The translations under genes and the position numbers were made by a program. The notes under the pieces were generated by a model. That model was given only the letters and a program-made list of their open reading frames with translations. It was not told the DNA's origin and did not search any database. Below, piece by piece: positions 1 to 8,685 of a stretch of 42,658 nucleotides of DNA (positions are counted from its first letter, which is position 1; each line of letters opens with the position of its first letter). The stretch is from Gammaproteobacteria bacterium (GTDB lineage: Bacteria; Pseudomonadota; Gammaproteobacteria; Pseudomonadales; Halieaceae): contig JAUIEP010000024.1 of assembly GCA_030428835.1 (NCBI GenBank), positions 1-42,658 of the forward strand, given 5' to 3'.

Positions 1-385
1 CGTGCACACCCTCGCCGTCGGTCTCGCACTCGATGGTAAAGGGCTGCATCGACTTGGTCAGGGCGAAGTCGCCGGGACGCGCGATGCTGCTGTTACCCGA
101 GAGCACGATGCGCAGGCTCCCGCTTCTCACGAACCACAGCACGACGACGTCGGTGGCATCCTCGCGGATATGGCTCCAGGAGCGCTTGAAGGTGAGGCGG
201 TTTCGCGAGCGCAGCCGCAGGATCGAGCAGGCGCCCACGGCCTCGCGTTCCGCGCGCACGTCGATCTCGCCGCCGCCCTCGATGCGGTAGTCGCCGAGGT
301 AGTACTCCTGCTCGCGCTCGCCGCGGTAGGCGTGCTGGCAGTGTTGATAGTTGCCCTCGTCGAAGGCGAACAGGGTTTCAGTCAT
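1..385 (-). CDS. AraC-family regulator, N-terminal part (cut by window edge)
   Basis: Only the first 128 codons are inside the window; the C-terminal HTH half would lie to the left. The ATG at 385 is preceded by an AGAGG Shine-Dalgarno. The visible part resembles the cupin-like ligand-binding domain of AraC regulators (AraC_binding_2 type): a W-S-H-I segment, then V-V-V-L-W-F-V-R-S-G-S-L, then R-P-G-D-F-A-L and Q-P-F-T-I-E. It starts 24 bases after the CoA-transferase stop on the same strand, so it is probably the last gene of that operon and may sense a pathway intermediate. The DNA-binding domain is not seen, so the family call rests on the sensor half. Another cupin-type regulator is possible. 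Confidence 0.7.
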   Translation of the reverse strand, partial: MTETLFAFDEGNYQHCQHAYRGEREQEYYLGDYRIEGGGEIDVRAEREAVGACSILRLRSRNRLTFKRSWSHIREDATDVVVLWFVRSGSLRIVLSGNSSIARPGDFALTKSMQPFTIECETDGEGVH

Positions 386-409
386 CGCTGCACCTCTTCT
401 GCATAGCCA

Positions 410-2806
410 TCAGCGCGTCGCGCCCGCCGCCGCGAGCGCGCGCTGTTTTTCCTCGGACAAGCCGAGCACCGTGCCCAGGATGTAAGCCGTGTGCTCGCCG
501 AGATCCGGCGCCGCGCGTTCGATGGGCGCCGCGCGCGTCATCCGCCAGCCGCCGGCCACGGTCGTCCCGTCCCTGCCCGCGCCGCTGGTCACCGGGCGAT
601 AAAACCCCTGCGCCCACAATAGGCCGTCGGCAACGAGGTCGAGCGAACTGGCGCTGCGCGCCGCGGCCACGCCCTGCGCCTGCAGTTGCCCGGCCAGTTC
701 GGCCGCGTCCTGCGGCGCCGTCCAGTCGCCCAGCAGTGTGTCGAGATCCGCCTCGCGCGCACGGCGCGCTTCAAGCGTGGCGTACGCGGGATCGTCCCCC
801 AGTCCGGGACGGCCCATGGCGCCGGCGAGCGCACGCCATTCGCCGTCCGAGGCAACGGCAATGCTGAGCCACTCGCCGCCGGCGCAGGGGTACACCCCGT
901 GCGGCGCCATGTCCTCGTGGCGGTTGCCGTCGCAGTTGCGGATGACACCGTTCAGCGCGTAATCCATGACGGCGTCACCGATCATGCTCGTCATGCTCTC
1001 CACCGCGGACACGTCCACCCGTTGCCCCACGCCCGTGTTGCGCGCATGGCGCAGCGCAACCAGCCCGGCGTAGGCGGCAAGCGCGCCGAAGGTGGAGTCG
1101 GCGTAGCGGATGTTCATGCCGAGCGGCGCCTCGCCCTCGTAACCGACCAGCGCGGAGAGCCCTCCCAGCGCGGCGAAACAGGGGGCGTAGCCGGTCTGGT
1201 AACTCAGCGGGCCGTCGGCCCCGAACATGCTCATGGCGATGTAGACGATCGCGGGATTGGCGGCGCGCAGCGTGGCGTAGTCGAGGCCGAGCCGCGCCAT
1301 GGCGCCGGGCCGCATGTTCTCCACCACGATGTCAGCTTCGGCGATCAGGTCGAGGAGCAGCGCGATGCCCTCCTCGCTCTTCATGTTGACCTGCATGCTC
1401 AGCTTCTGCGGGTTGACCGCCTGGAAGCCGGGCGCGTTGTTCAGGTCGTCCACGCCGAAGGTGCGCGTCACGTCGAGCGAGCCCTCGCTCTCGATGCGGA
1501 TGACTTCCGCGCCGAGATAGGCCAGCAACTTACCCACGTAGGGCCCGGCCCAGACCTTGGTCAGTTCCACCACGCGCACGCCGGCCAGCGGGCCGCCCGA
1601 CGGCGCCGGCGTATCCGGTGCAGCTGCGTGCGCGACGTTGTCCACGGCCGCGAGCACCGCGTCAGTGTGTTCGCCCAACAACGGCGCGGGGCGCTCGATA
1701 CGCGCAGGCGTCTCACTGAGCCGGTACGGCACGGTGGGATACAGGGCGATGCCCTGCTCGGGATGTTCGACCGCGCTGAAATAGCGCCGGTGCTGAAACT
1801 GCGGCGACGCCTCGAGGTCGCGGGCATTGTTGACGGCGACCAGAGTCAGCCCGAGTTCCTGCGCGGTGGCGGACACCTCGTGCTTGTCCTGCGTCGCGAG
1901 CCACGCCGCGATGTGCTCGCGCACCACGGCGACGCGCTCGGGCGTGCACTCGCGCTCCAGCCAGTTGTCCGGGAACTCGCCCGTCCAGGCGGGCTCGCCC
2001 AGCAACTTGCACAGCGCCGCCCAGTGCGCGGGCGTCGACAGCCAGATGTACGCGAAGCCCTCGCGACAGGCGAAGATGCCCGCCGGCCCGAACAGGTCCC
2101 AGGCCCTGCGGTCGGCATTGACGGGCATATCGCCCGCCACGGCCTGCGCCAGCACGTAGTCGGCGCGCGAGGCCAGTACGGCCTGCATGGAAATATCGAC
2201 GTGGCGGCCGTGGCCATTGGTGTCGCGCTCGATGAGCGCGGCGGCCGCGCACAGCGCCGCCTCCAGGCCGGACTCGTAGCTGGCAATGAAGCGCCCCGCC
2301 CCCTTGAGCGGCACGTCGGTGGCTGCCGCGCCGCTCGGGGTATGGAAGCCCCAGCCGCTGGCGTGGAACACGTTGAGGTCCTGGGCGTGACGGCGCTCCT
2401 CGGGTGCATCGCTGCCGAAGGGGCTGATGGCGCAGACGACAAGGCCCGGGTAGTTCGCGGCACAGTCGTCGGCGCTGAGGCCGAGCGCTGCCAGCCAGCC
2501 CGGCGCGTGGTCATCGATCAATACGTCCGCCGCGGCGAGCAGGCCCGGCAGCGCCGCGCGGCCGTCATCGGCGTCAAGGTCCAGCGCCACCGAGGACTTG
2601 TTGGTGTTGAGCCAGGCAAACAGGCCGCTGCGCTCCGGGTCTGTCCCGCGCGGTGCGAAGGGTCCCAGCCGGCGTGTCGGGCTGCCGCCGTCCGGCCGCT
2701 CCACCTTGATGACCTCGGCGCCGAAGTCCGCGAGCAGCCGGCCGCAGAACTCGCCCGCCACGCCCTCGGCGAGCTCGAGCACGCGGATGCCCGTGAGCGC
2801 GCTCAC
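410..2806 (-). CDS. Fused double CaiB/BaiF (class III) CoA-transferase
   Basis: This 798-residue protein holds two complete class III CoA-transferase units in one chain. Unit 1 covers about residues 1-385 (opening L-T-G-I-R-V-L-E-L-A) and unit 2 about 405-790 (L-A-G-V-R-V-V-E-L-T). They are joined by an Ala/Pro-rich linker near 395-405. Family members are about 400 residues and form interlocked dimers that move CoA between acids via an Asp-linked intermediate. In unit 1 the Asp aligned with the nucleophile is D143 (A-Q-D-L-N-V-F-H-A-S-G). In unit 2 the aligned position is A541 (G-Y-A-P-C-F-A-A-L-G-G), so only one half may be catalytic. The start is GTG at 2806, overlapping the HyuA stop as GTGA, so translation is probably coupled. 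It likely activates the acid made by HyuAB to its CoA thioester. The substrate is unknown. Confidence 0.93.
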   Translation of the reverse strand: MSALTGIRVLELAEGVAGEFCGRLLADFGAEVIKVERPDGGSPTRRLGPFAPRGTDPERSGLFAWLNTNKSSVALDLDADDGRAALPGLLAAADVLIDDHAPGWLAALGLSADDCAANYPGLVVCAISPFGSDAPEERRHAQDLNVFHASGWGFHTPSGAAATDVPLKGAGRFIASYESGLEAALCAAAALIERDTNGHGRHVDISMQAVLASRADYVLAQAVAGDMPVNADRRAWDLFGPAGIFACREGFAYIWLSTPAHWAALCKLLGEPAWTGEFPDNWLERECTPERVAVVREHIAAWLATQDKHEVSATAQELGLTLVAVNNARDLEASPQFQHRRYFSAVEHPEQGIALYPTVPYRLSETPARIERPAPLLGEHTDAVLAAVDNVAHAAAPDTPAPSGGPLAGVRVVELTKVWAGPYVGKLLAYLGAEVIRIESEGSLDVTRTFGVDDLNNAPGFQAVNPQKLSMQVNMKSEEGIALLLDLIAEADIVVENMRPGAMARLGLDYATLRAANPAIVYIAMSMFGADGPLSYQTGYAPCFAALGGLSALVGYEGEAPLGMNIRYADSTFGALAAYAGLVALRHARNTGVGQRVDVSAVESMTSMIGDAVMDYALNGVIRNCDGNRHEDMAPHGVYPCAGGEWLSIAVASDGEWRALAGAMGRPGLGDDPAYATLEARRAREADLDTLLGDWTAPQDAAELAGQLQAQGVAAARSASSLDLVADGLLWAQGFYRPVTSGAGRDGTTVAGGWRMTRAAPIERAAPDLGEHTAYILGTVLGLSEEKQRALAAAGATR

Positions 2807-4884
2807 GCGGCGTCCTCACAGCGCAGTTCGTAGTCGCCGGCGTCGTCCACGAACGCGCGCCAGCCGGGGCTGACCACGATGGTGGTGAAGCTCTCCTCGA
2901 TGATGGCCGGGCCGGGCACCTCGTCGCCCGGTTGCAAATCGGCGCCGCGGTACACGCGCGTGTCGCCGAAGCCCTCGCCGAGGTTTGCACGGCGCGTACC
3001 GGCGGGCTGGGCCTCGCGCGCCGCGGCGGTAAAGCCCTTACCGATGGGCGGCGCCTTCGTCGCGACCGCGGTGGCAAGGCGCACGCCGGTAATCTCGGGC
3101 ATCTCGTCCTCGCGAATATGGCCGTACTCGGCCATGTGCCGCGCGTTGAAGGCCGCGATGGCGCGCTGCCCGATGTCCGCGGCCACGAACGACAGGTCGT
3201 TAAGGCCCTGCGCAACCTGCACACTGAAGGTCAGCACCCAGTTCTGCCCGGGATAGCGCATGTTCAACTGGTAGTTCGCCTCGACCGCGCCCGCGTCGAA
3301 ACCGGCGCCGGTAAAGTAGCCCGCCGCGCGCTGCGCGAGTTCGCGCCACAGCGCGGTGAGCCGCTCGGGGTCGGCCTGCTCCGCCGGCACGAGGTAGGAG
3401 CGCTCCTCGTCGATACTCGGGTTGGCGATCAGCGTGCCCAGCGCGGAGAAGGTCGGCGACGCCTTCGGCACCAGCACGCGCTCAATGCCCAGTTCTTCCG
3501 CCTGCTTCGCGGCGAACGCGGGGCCGTTGCCGCCGTACGCGAGCATGCAGGTGTCTTTCGGGTCGACGCCCTTGCCCGCCGTGATGCGGCGCACGCCCTG
3601 CGTCATGTTCGCGTTGACCACGCGCCAGCAGTCGAAGGCGGCGTCTTCCGCGCTGTAACCCATCGCCTCGCCCATGGCGGCGAACGCCGCGTCAACACCG
3701 TCGCGGGTCAGCGAGAAACTGCCGCCGGCGAACTCCGCGTCGGCGGAGAGTATGCCCAGCATGAGCAGCGCGTCGGTGATCGTGGGCTGCGTGCCGCCCC
3801 GCCCGTAGCAGATCGGGCCGGGGTCGGAGCCGGCCGACGCGGGGCCGACCTCCACCTCGCCGCGGTTCACGCGGCAGATCGAGCCGCCGCCCGCGCCCAG
3901 GGTCTCCACCTGCACCATCGGCACGCCGACCAGGTAGCGGTGGTGCATGTTCCAGCCGGCCACCGCGGGCGCGGCGCCGTCCAGCACCATGGCGATGTCG
4001 TAGGAGGTGCCGCCCATGTCCACGCACAGCAGGTTGTCGTGGCCCTTGGCGACGCCGGTGTGTGCGGAGCCAATCACGCCGCCCGCCGGACCCGAGGCCA
4101 GCACGCGCACCGGCGCGCCCTCGATGTAGTCCACGCTCATCACGCCGCCGCTGGCCTGCATGACCATCAGTTGTTTTTTGTAACCCGCCTCGCGCACGCG
4201 GCTGGAGAGGCGCTCGAGGTAGGACGTGACGCGCGGCCCCACGTAGGCGTTGACCACCGTGGTGCTGGTGCGGTCGTACTCCGGCGCACGCGGCAGCACC
4301 TGGTGCGACGCGGACAGGTGCACGCCCGGCAGCTCCTGCGCCGCGATTTCCAGCACGCGCTGCTCGTGCGCGGGATTTACAAACGAGAACAGCAGCGAGA
4401 CCGCCACCGACTCCACGCCCTGCGCGGCGAGGCGGCGGCAGGCCGCGCGCACGGCGTCCTCATCGAGCGGCTTGTGCACGCTGCCGTCGAACAGGATGCG
4501 TTCCGGTACCGTGAGGCGGCGCCTGCGCGGCGTGATCTGGCGCGGCGGCGCGAGGCGCACGTCCCAGATGTTCTCCTTGTAGCCGCGGCGGTATTCCATC
4601 TCGTCGCGAAAGCCCTCGGTGGTGATGAGGCCGGTCAGCGCGCCGTTCATCTCGATGAGCGTGTTGTCCGCGATGGTGGTGCCGTGCACGATGGCGTCGC
4701 AGGCGCCCATGAAGTCCGCCAGCGCCAGCCCTTCCATCTCGGCAAGTTTTGCAAGCCCCTGCATTACGCCCTCGGAGCGATCCTCGGGCGTGCTCAGGTT
4801 CTTGTACAGCACCACCTCCTCGCCCTTCAGCAGTGCGAAGTCGGTGAACGTGCCGCCGATGTCGATACCCACGCGATAGGTCAT
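2803..4884 (-). CDS. HyuA-type hydantoinase / ketone carboxylase ATP-binding subunit
   Basis: This is a 693-residue hydantoinase/oxoprolinase subunit A. Residues 6-15 (G-I-D-I-G-G-T-F-T-D) form the phosphate-binding loop of the N-terminal domain. Residues 263-270 (A-S-G-P-A-G-G-V) and 288-296 (V-D-M-G-G-T-S-Y-D) are the second nucleotide-binding signatures of the actin-like fold. The family includes N-methylhydantoinase, 5-oxoprolinase, and acetone and acetophenone carboxylases, all using ATP to activate an amide or an enolate. It overlaps hyuB by four bases (ATGA) and the CoA-transferase by four. Because a CoA-transferase and a crotonase sit in the operon, I favour ketone carboxylation over hydantoin hydrolysis, but sequence alone cannot decide. 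Confidence 0.93.
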   Translation of the reverse strand: MTYRVGIDIGGTFTDFALLKGEEVVLYKNLSTPEDRSEGVMQGLAKLAEMEGLALADFMGACDAIVHGTTIADNTLIEMNGALTGLITTEGFRDEMEYRRGYKENIWDVRLAPPRQITPRRRRLTVPERILFDGSVHKPLDEDAVRAACRRLAAQGVESVAVSLLFSFVNPAHEQRVLEIAAQELPGVHLSASHQVLPRAPEYDRTSTTVVNAYVGPRVTSYLERLSSRVREAGYKKQLMVMQASGGVMSVDYIEGAPVRVLASGPAGGVIGSAHTGVAKGHDNLLCVDMGGTSYDIAMVLDGAAPAVAGWNMHHRYLVGVPMVQVETLGAGGGSICRVNRGEVEVGPASAGSDPGPICYGRGGTQPTITDALLMLGILSADAEFAGGSFSLTRDGVDAAFAAMGEAMGYSAEDAAFDCWRVVNANMTQGVRRITAGKGVDPKDTCMLAYGGNGPAFAAKQAEELGIERVLVPKASPTFSALGTLIANPSIDEERSYLVPAEQADPERLTALWRELAQRAAGYFTGAGFDAGAVEANYQLNMRYPGQNWVLTFSVQVAQGLNDLSFVAADIGQRAIAAFNARHMAEYGHIREDEMPEITGVRLATAVATKAPPIGKGFTAAAREAQPAGTRRANLGEGFGDTRVYRGADLQPGDEVPGPAIIEESFTTIVVSPGWRAFVDDAGDYELRCEDAA

Positions 4885-6701
4885 GACGCGCCCGCCTGTG
4901 CCGCGAGTTCGTCGCGCCGCGCCGCGGTGGCGCCCGCATCCACCGCGAGGTCGAAGGCCTCGACGCTGCCGGTGAAGACCACGCCGTAACGCTCACGAGC
5001 GCGCTCAATGCTGATGATCTCGTCGAGCACGTCCTCGCGCACGGCCTCCGGGTCGCGCGCGAGGGCCGACTCGAAGCCGGCGCCGCCGCCGTACTGGTAG
5101 GCGATGACCGAGCCCGCCGGCAGCACCTCGTTGGCGGACAGCTCCACCTTGTGTTCCTCCGGCGTGCCCACCTTGAAGTGATTGGCGTAGGGGCTGGCGT
5201 CGTCGCCGCCGCACATGCCGCGCAACGGGTGCTCGGCCGTCACCATCCAGGCCATCGCCGTGGCGGGTTCCAGCACCTGCTTGACGTTGAGGCTGCCGGG
5301 CTGGCCGCGCCAGCGACCCGCGCCCTCGGAGTCCTGCGTCATCTCGCGGCTGATGTTGAGCACGGGGAAGCGCCCCTCGGCGTCCTCCACCTGCGACAGC
5401 AACAGGTTGCCCAGGCTGACCGGGCAGGTGCCCCAGCCGTCGATGCCCTGCACCGCCGAGGTGTCGCAGGTGCGCGAGTCCACGCCCTGGTCCATCCACA
5501 TGCGCCCGGCGTCGTCGAAGCCGATGACCGAGTTGGGCATGCCCATCTTGTACACCTGCGGCGCGGAGCGCTCGGGCACGATCGCGGACAACGCGATGCA
5601 CACCGCCTCGGTGATCTCGCACGCCGGGTGGAACGAACCCAGCGCGGCGGGCTTGTTCGGCGGCGGGTGCGCGATGGTACCCTCGGGGATGATCATCTCC
5701 ACCGCGTTGAAGAAACCCTCGTTCTTCACAATACCCGGGTCCATTGCCGCGACCACCTGGGTCATGATGTAGCTGCGGCTGTTGCCGAAGGTGTTCCACA
5801 CGCCCACGAGGTCCGGGCGGTCATCGGTGCCGGTGAGGTCGACCGTCAACTGGTCACCCGCCACCGTGCACGCCACGTGCACGCGGATGTCCTTCGCCCG
5901 GCCCACCGTGTCGTGGTCGATGAACACGTCCGCCTCGTAGGTGCCGTCGGGCCACGCGGCGACCACCTCGCGCACGCGCGCCTCGGTGTGTTCGATGTTG
6001 TAGTTGATGGCGGCCTTCACCGCCTCGGCGCCGCGCCGCGCGACCAGTTCCTCGAGCAGGCGCACCGCGTGCTGCACGCCGCCGATCATAGCGGCGAGGT
6101 CGCCGGCAATGGTGGGGAAACGGTTGTTGCGCACCACCAGGTCAAACACGTCCTCGCGCAGTTCGCCGCGGTGCACGAGCTTGAGGCAGGGAAAGGCCAT
6201 GCCCTCTGTGAAAATATCGGTGGCTTCCAGCGTGAAGCCGCCCGGGTCCTTGCCGCCGGTGTCGCCCTGGTGCGCCTGCAGGCACTGGATCATGATCAGT
6301 TCGCCCGCGTCGTCGTACACCGGCGCGTAGATGTTGTAGTCCGGCAGGTGGCCGCCGCCCGCGTCGGGGTCGTTGCCGAGGAAGACGTCGCCCGGGCCCC
6401 AGTTGTAGTCCTCCTGGCGCATAAGGCCGTAGCGCACCGTCATACCGGTTACGAACGTGAGGTGCGGCGTGCCGATGGCGCCGGCGGCCAGGCGGCCGTG
6501 GGCGTCCACGATCGCCGCGTTGCGCTCGTTGGACTGGTTGATGATCGCCGACGAGGCGGCGCGGCCCAGGTAGGTCGCCGCCTCGAAGCAAATCGTCTCC
6601 ATGCCGCCGCGGATGATGCTGGCGGTCACGGCGTCCACTTCCGCCGTGGTCGCCAGCGGCTCGCGCCGCGCGGCCAGTTGCCTGTTGAGTTCAAAAGTCA
6701 T
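4881..6701 (-). CDS. HyuB-type hydantoinase / ketone carboxylase subunit B
   Basis: This 606-residue protein belongs to the hydantoinase B/oxoprolinase family, at about the usual length for a stand-alone B subunit. Typical blocks are S-N-E-R-N-A-A-I-V-D near residue 58, G-D-V-F-L-G-N-D-P near 104, and H-L-P-D-Y-N-I-Y-A-P just after. The B subunit carries the metal and substrate site that works with HyuA. The ATG at 6701 has a strong upstream GGAGAAAGAAG. The stop overlaps the HyuA start (ATGA at 4881-4884), typical of subunits made in equal amounts. No gamma subunit like that of acetone carboxylase is visible in the window. Confidence 0.93.
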   Translation of the reverse strand: MTFELNRQLAARREPLATTAEVDAVTASIIRGGMETICFEAATYLGRAASSAIINQSNERNAAIVDAHGRLAAGAIGTPHLTFVTGMTVRYGLMRQEDYNWGPGDVFLGNDPDAGGGHLPDYNIYAPVYDDAGELIMIQCLQAHQGDTGGKDPGGFTLEATDIFTEGMAFPCLKLVHRGELREDVFDLVVRNNRFPTIAGDLAAMIGGVQHAVRLLEELVARRGAEAVKAAINYNIEHTEARVREVVAAWPDGTYEADVFIDHDTVGRAKDIRVHVACTVAGDQLTVDLTGTDDRPDLVGVWNTFGNSRSYIMTQVVAAMDPGIVKNEGFFNAVEMIIPEGTIAHPPPNKPAALGSFHPACEITEAVCIALSAIVPERSAPQVYKMGMPNSVIGFDDAGRMWMDQGVDSRTCDTSAVQGIDGWGTCPVSLGNLLLSQVEDAEGRFPVLNISREMTQDSEGAGRWRGQPGSLNVKQVLEPATAMAWMVTAEHPLRGMCGGDDASPYANHFKVGTPEEHKVELSANEVLPAGSVIAYQYGGGAGFESALARDPEAVREDVLDEIISIERARERYGVVFTGSVEAFDLAVDAGATAARRDELAAQAGAS

Positions 6702-6793
6702 TGGACGCTTCTTTCTCCATTGGGGACGCGGTGCGCCCCGCTATTGCCTTGCCGTCAGCCGGTCCACCAGCGCGTGCGGTCGCGCGCCTGCAT

Positions 6794-7567
6794 CTATAAC
6801 GACTGCCCATCGTCGATGGTGAACGTCGCACCGGTGACGGCATCCGAGCGGTCCGAGCACAGGTACAGCACCATGTCGTCGAGCGAGTCCTGCGCCTGTA
6901 TGCGGCGCCGCGGCAGCGCGGCGATGGCCGCGCGGCTCTCGTCGGAGCCGTGCCAGTCGTCGTTCATCGGCGTATGGATCCAGCCCGGCTCGATCGTGTT
7001 CACGTTGATGCCCTGGCGCGCCCACTCCTTCGCGAACTGCCGGGCAAGGTGCGCGATGCCGATCTTGCTCGCCGCGTAGGCGGCGTCGCCCGTGTGGTTC
7101 TGCCGGGCGGTGATCGAGCCGATGAACAGGATGCGACCCCTGCCGTGCGCGTGACTGCCGCCCGCGATCATGCGTTTCGCCCCCTCGCGCGCCACGAGGT
7201 AGGTGCCCAGCAGGTTGGTGTCGAGCACGCGCCGCAGGTCAGCCTCCGCCACCTCCGTGGAGCGGCCGCCCGTGGCGACACCGGCGTTGGCGATCACCGT
7301 ATCGACGCCGCCGAAGTGCTCCTCGGCGGCGTCGAACGCCGCGACAACCGACCCGCCGTCACTCACATCGAGGGTCACCGCGTACGCCTCACCCCCGGCC
7401 TCGCGCAGCTCGGCGGCCAGCGCCTCCACGCGATCGCGGCGCCTGGCGCCCAGCACGACGCGGGCGCCCGCGGCGCCGAGCAGCCGGGCGAAACCGGCGC
7501 CGAGTCCCGAGGAGGCGCCGGCGACCAGCGCCGTCCTGCCGTCGAGCCGGAACGCGGGTGCGCCCAT
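6794..7567 (-). CDS. Short-chain dehydrogenase/reductase (SDR)
   Basis: This is a 257-residue classical SDR. The cofactor loop is A-G-A-S-S-G-L-G at residues 16-23 (Ala replaces the usual Thr), N-A-G follows near 94-96, and the catalytic residues are S151, Y164 and K168 (Y-A-A-S-K). I chose the ATG at 7567 because its A overlaps the stop of the upstream crotonase gene as TGATG, which implies coupling. An open frame extends 12 codons further upstream but lies inside the crotonase gene. An NAD(P)-dependent alcohol/ketone conversion is expected, probably producing or reducing the ketone handled by HyuAB. Substrate unknown. Confidence 0.92.
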   Translation of the reverse strand: MGAPAFRLDGRTALVAGASSGLGAGFARLLGAAGARVVLGARRRDRVEALAAELREAGGEAYAVTLDVSDGGSVVAAFDAAEEHFGGVDTVIANAGVATGGRSTEVAEADLRRVLDTNLLGTYLVAREGAKRMIAGGSHAHGRGRILFIGSITARQNHTGDAAYAASKIGIAHLARQFAKEWARQGINVNTIEPGWIHTPMNDDWHGSDESRAAIAALPRRRIQAQDSLDDMVLYLCSDRSDAVTGATFTIDDGQSL

Positions 7568-8541
7568 CAGGGCTTCTTGCGGCCCGACATGCTCAGACGC
7601 CACTCGGGCGGGTAGTTCATGTCGTTGTTCTTGACGATGTTGTTCAGGCCCTCGCCGAACACATTGTCACCGAGCTGCACATCCGCCTGGCGGTCGTTCT
7701 GCATGAGCGGCAGCATGCCTTCCAGCCAGCCGTTCATGATGCTGCCCATGTACTCGCCGCGGTACTGCTTGTACAGCTCGATAAACGTCTTCTGCGCCTG
7801 CACCGTGTCGGTCGGGCGGGTGCGCGAGCAGGCCATCGCGTACTTTTCCGTTTCCGCTTCCAACTGGTCGCGCGGCACCACGCTGTTGACGAAGTTGTTG
7901 CACTCCTTCATCTCGGCCGCGGTGAAGGGGCGCCCGGTGAACAGCATCTCCTCGAACTTGCGCAGGCCTATCATCTCGATCCACGTCCACAGGCGCGGCC
8001 CCCAACCCACGTAGCGGAACGCGGGGTGGCCGAACAGCGCGTCGTCGGAGGAGATCACCAGGTCGCAGTCGCCCGCCTGGTAGAAGTGCCAGCCGTAGCA
8101 GTAGCCCTTGGCCTCCACGATGCTGATCTTCTTGAATTCCTGCAGCGGACGGCAGCCGGCCGGCGCCTTGGCGTAGTGGTCGGTGAGGTTGTGAAGGAAG
8201 CGGTACGACTTCTTCGGCGGGTAGCGCACGTCCGGGTCGTTGATGCCGATCTCCCATCTCAGGTCCACGTCTTCGTCCGACTCGGACAACATGTCGCCCT
8301 GCTCCGGCAGGTCGCCGCCGGAACCGAAGTGCTCACCCTCCCCGCGGATGACCAGCACCTTGACGTCGTCGTCGGTATTGGCCTTGAGCACGTAGTCGGC
8401 ATAGAGCTGCCGCGCGCCCGCGTTCATGGCGTTCTGCGCCTCGGGACGGGTGAAGGTGATGTAGGCGATCTTGTTCTCCCTGTCCTTGCGGTAGTCGATA
8501 TGTGCTTTGGCTTCTTCTTTCAGGACTTCGTAATCTTTCAT
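7567..8541 (-). CDS. Divergent enoyl-CoA hydratase/isomerase (crotonase) family protein
   Basis: This is a 324-residue crotonase-fold protein, longer than the usual 260. Oxyanion-hole segments are recognisable at residues 71-77 (H-F-G-S-G-G-D) and 145-153 (K-G-Y-C-Y-G-W-H-F). The two hydratase glutamates are not kept: the first aligns with D160 (A-G-D-C-D-L) and the second with A174 (F-G-H-P-A-F). That argues against simple hydration and is compatible with a hydrolase or retro-Claisen ring cleaver. The ATG at 8541 is preferred because the protein aligns from M-K-D-Y-E-V. An upstream in-frame start at 8598 would add 19 residues and run into a palindrome. It is the first gene of the operon and divergent from an AraC regulator. 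Confidence 0.88.
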   Translation of the reverse strand: MKDYEVLKEEAKAHIDYRKDRENKIAYITFTRPEAQNAMNAGARQLYADYVLKANTDDDVKVLVIRGEGEHFGSGGDLPEQGDMLSESDEDVDLRWEIGINDPDVRYPPKKSYRFLHNLTDHYAKAPAGCRPLQEFKKISIVEAKGYCYGWHFYQAGDCDLVISSDDALFGHPAFRYVGWGPRLWTWIEMIGLRKFEEMLFTGRPFTAAEMKECNNFVNSVVPRDQLEAETEKYAMACSRTRPTDTVQAQKTFIELYKQYRGEYMGSIMNGWLEGMLPLMQNDRQADVQLGDNVFGEGLNNIVKNNDMNYPPEWRLSMSGRKKP

Positions 8542-8580
8542 GGTAGGGGGCCTGTTTATGTCGGTTCTTGCGGCATGGCA

Positions 8581-8606
8581 CGGCACTGTAAAACACAACA
8601 GTGTCG
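8581..8606. promoter_or_regulatory. Candidate regulator operator in the divergent crotonase/AraC intergenic region
   Basis: An inverted repeat with nine-base arms (CGGCACTGT and ACAGTGTCG, one mismatch) and an eight-base A-rich spacer lies between the two divergent genes. The inner six bases (CACTGT/ACAGTG) are a perfect match. Its place 40 bases upstream of the crotonase start and 80 bases upstream of the regulator start suits an operator for the divergent AraC-type protein. This is inference from symmetry and position. Confidence 0.45.
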
Positions 8607-8685
8607 TTCAGGTATGACATCTCGTGTGATAGTATAGACAGTTCATGCAAGGCCTCTTCCGGCATTAAAAGTCGTCTATAAGCAT

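Noticed and set aside
686-2833. Very long plus-strand open frame opposite the CoA-transferase gene
   Set aside because: Translation is His/Arg/Gly-rich and matches no family. Long antisense frames are common in GC-rich coding DNA, and the minus strand has a clear homologue.
2932-7079. Long plus-strand open frames opposite hyuA and hyuB
   Set aside because: Same reasoning: Arg/His/Ala-rich shadows of recognisable minus-strand genes.
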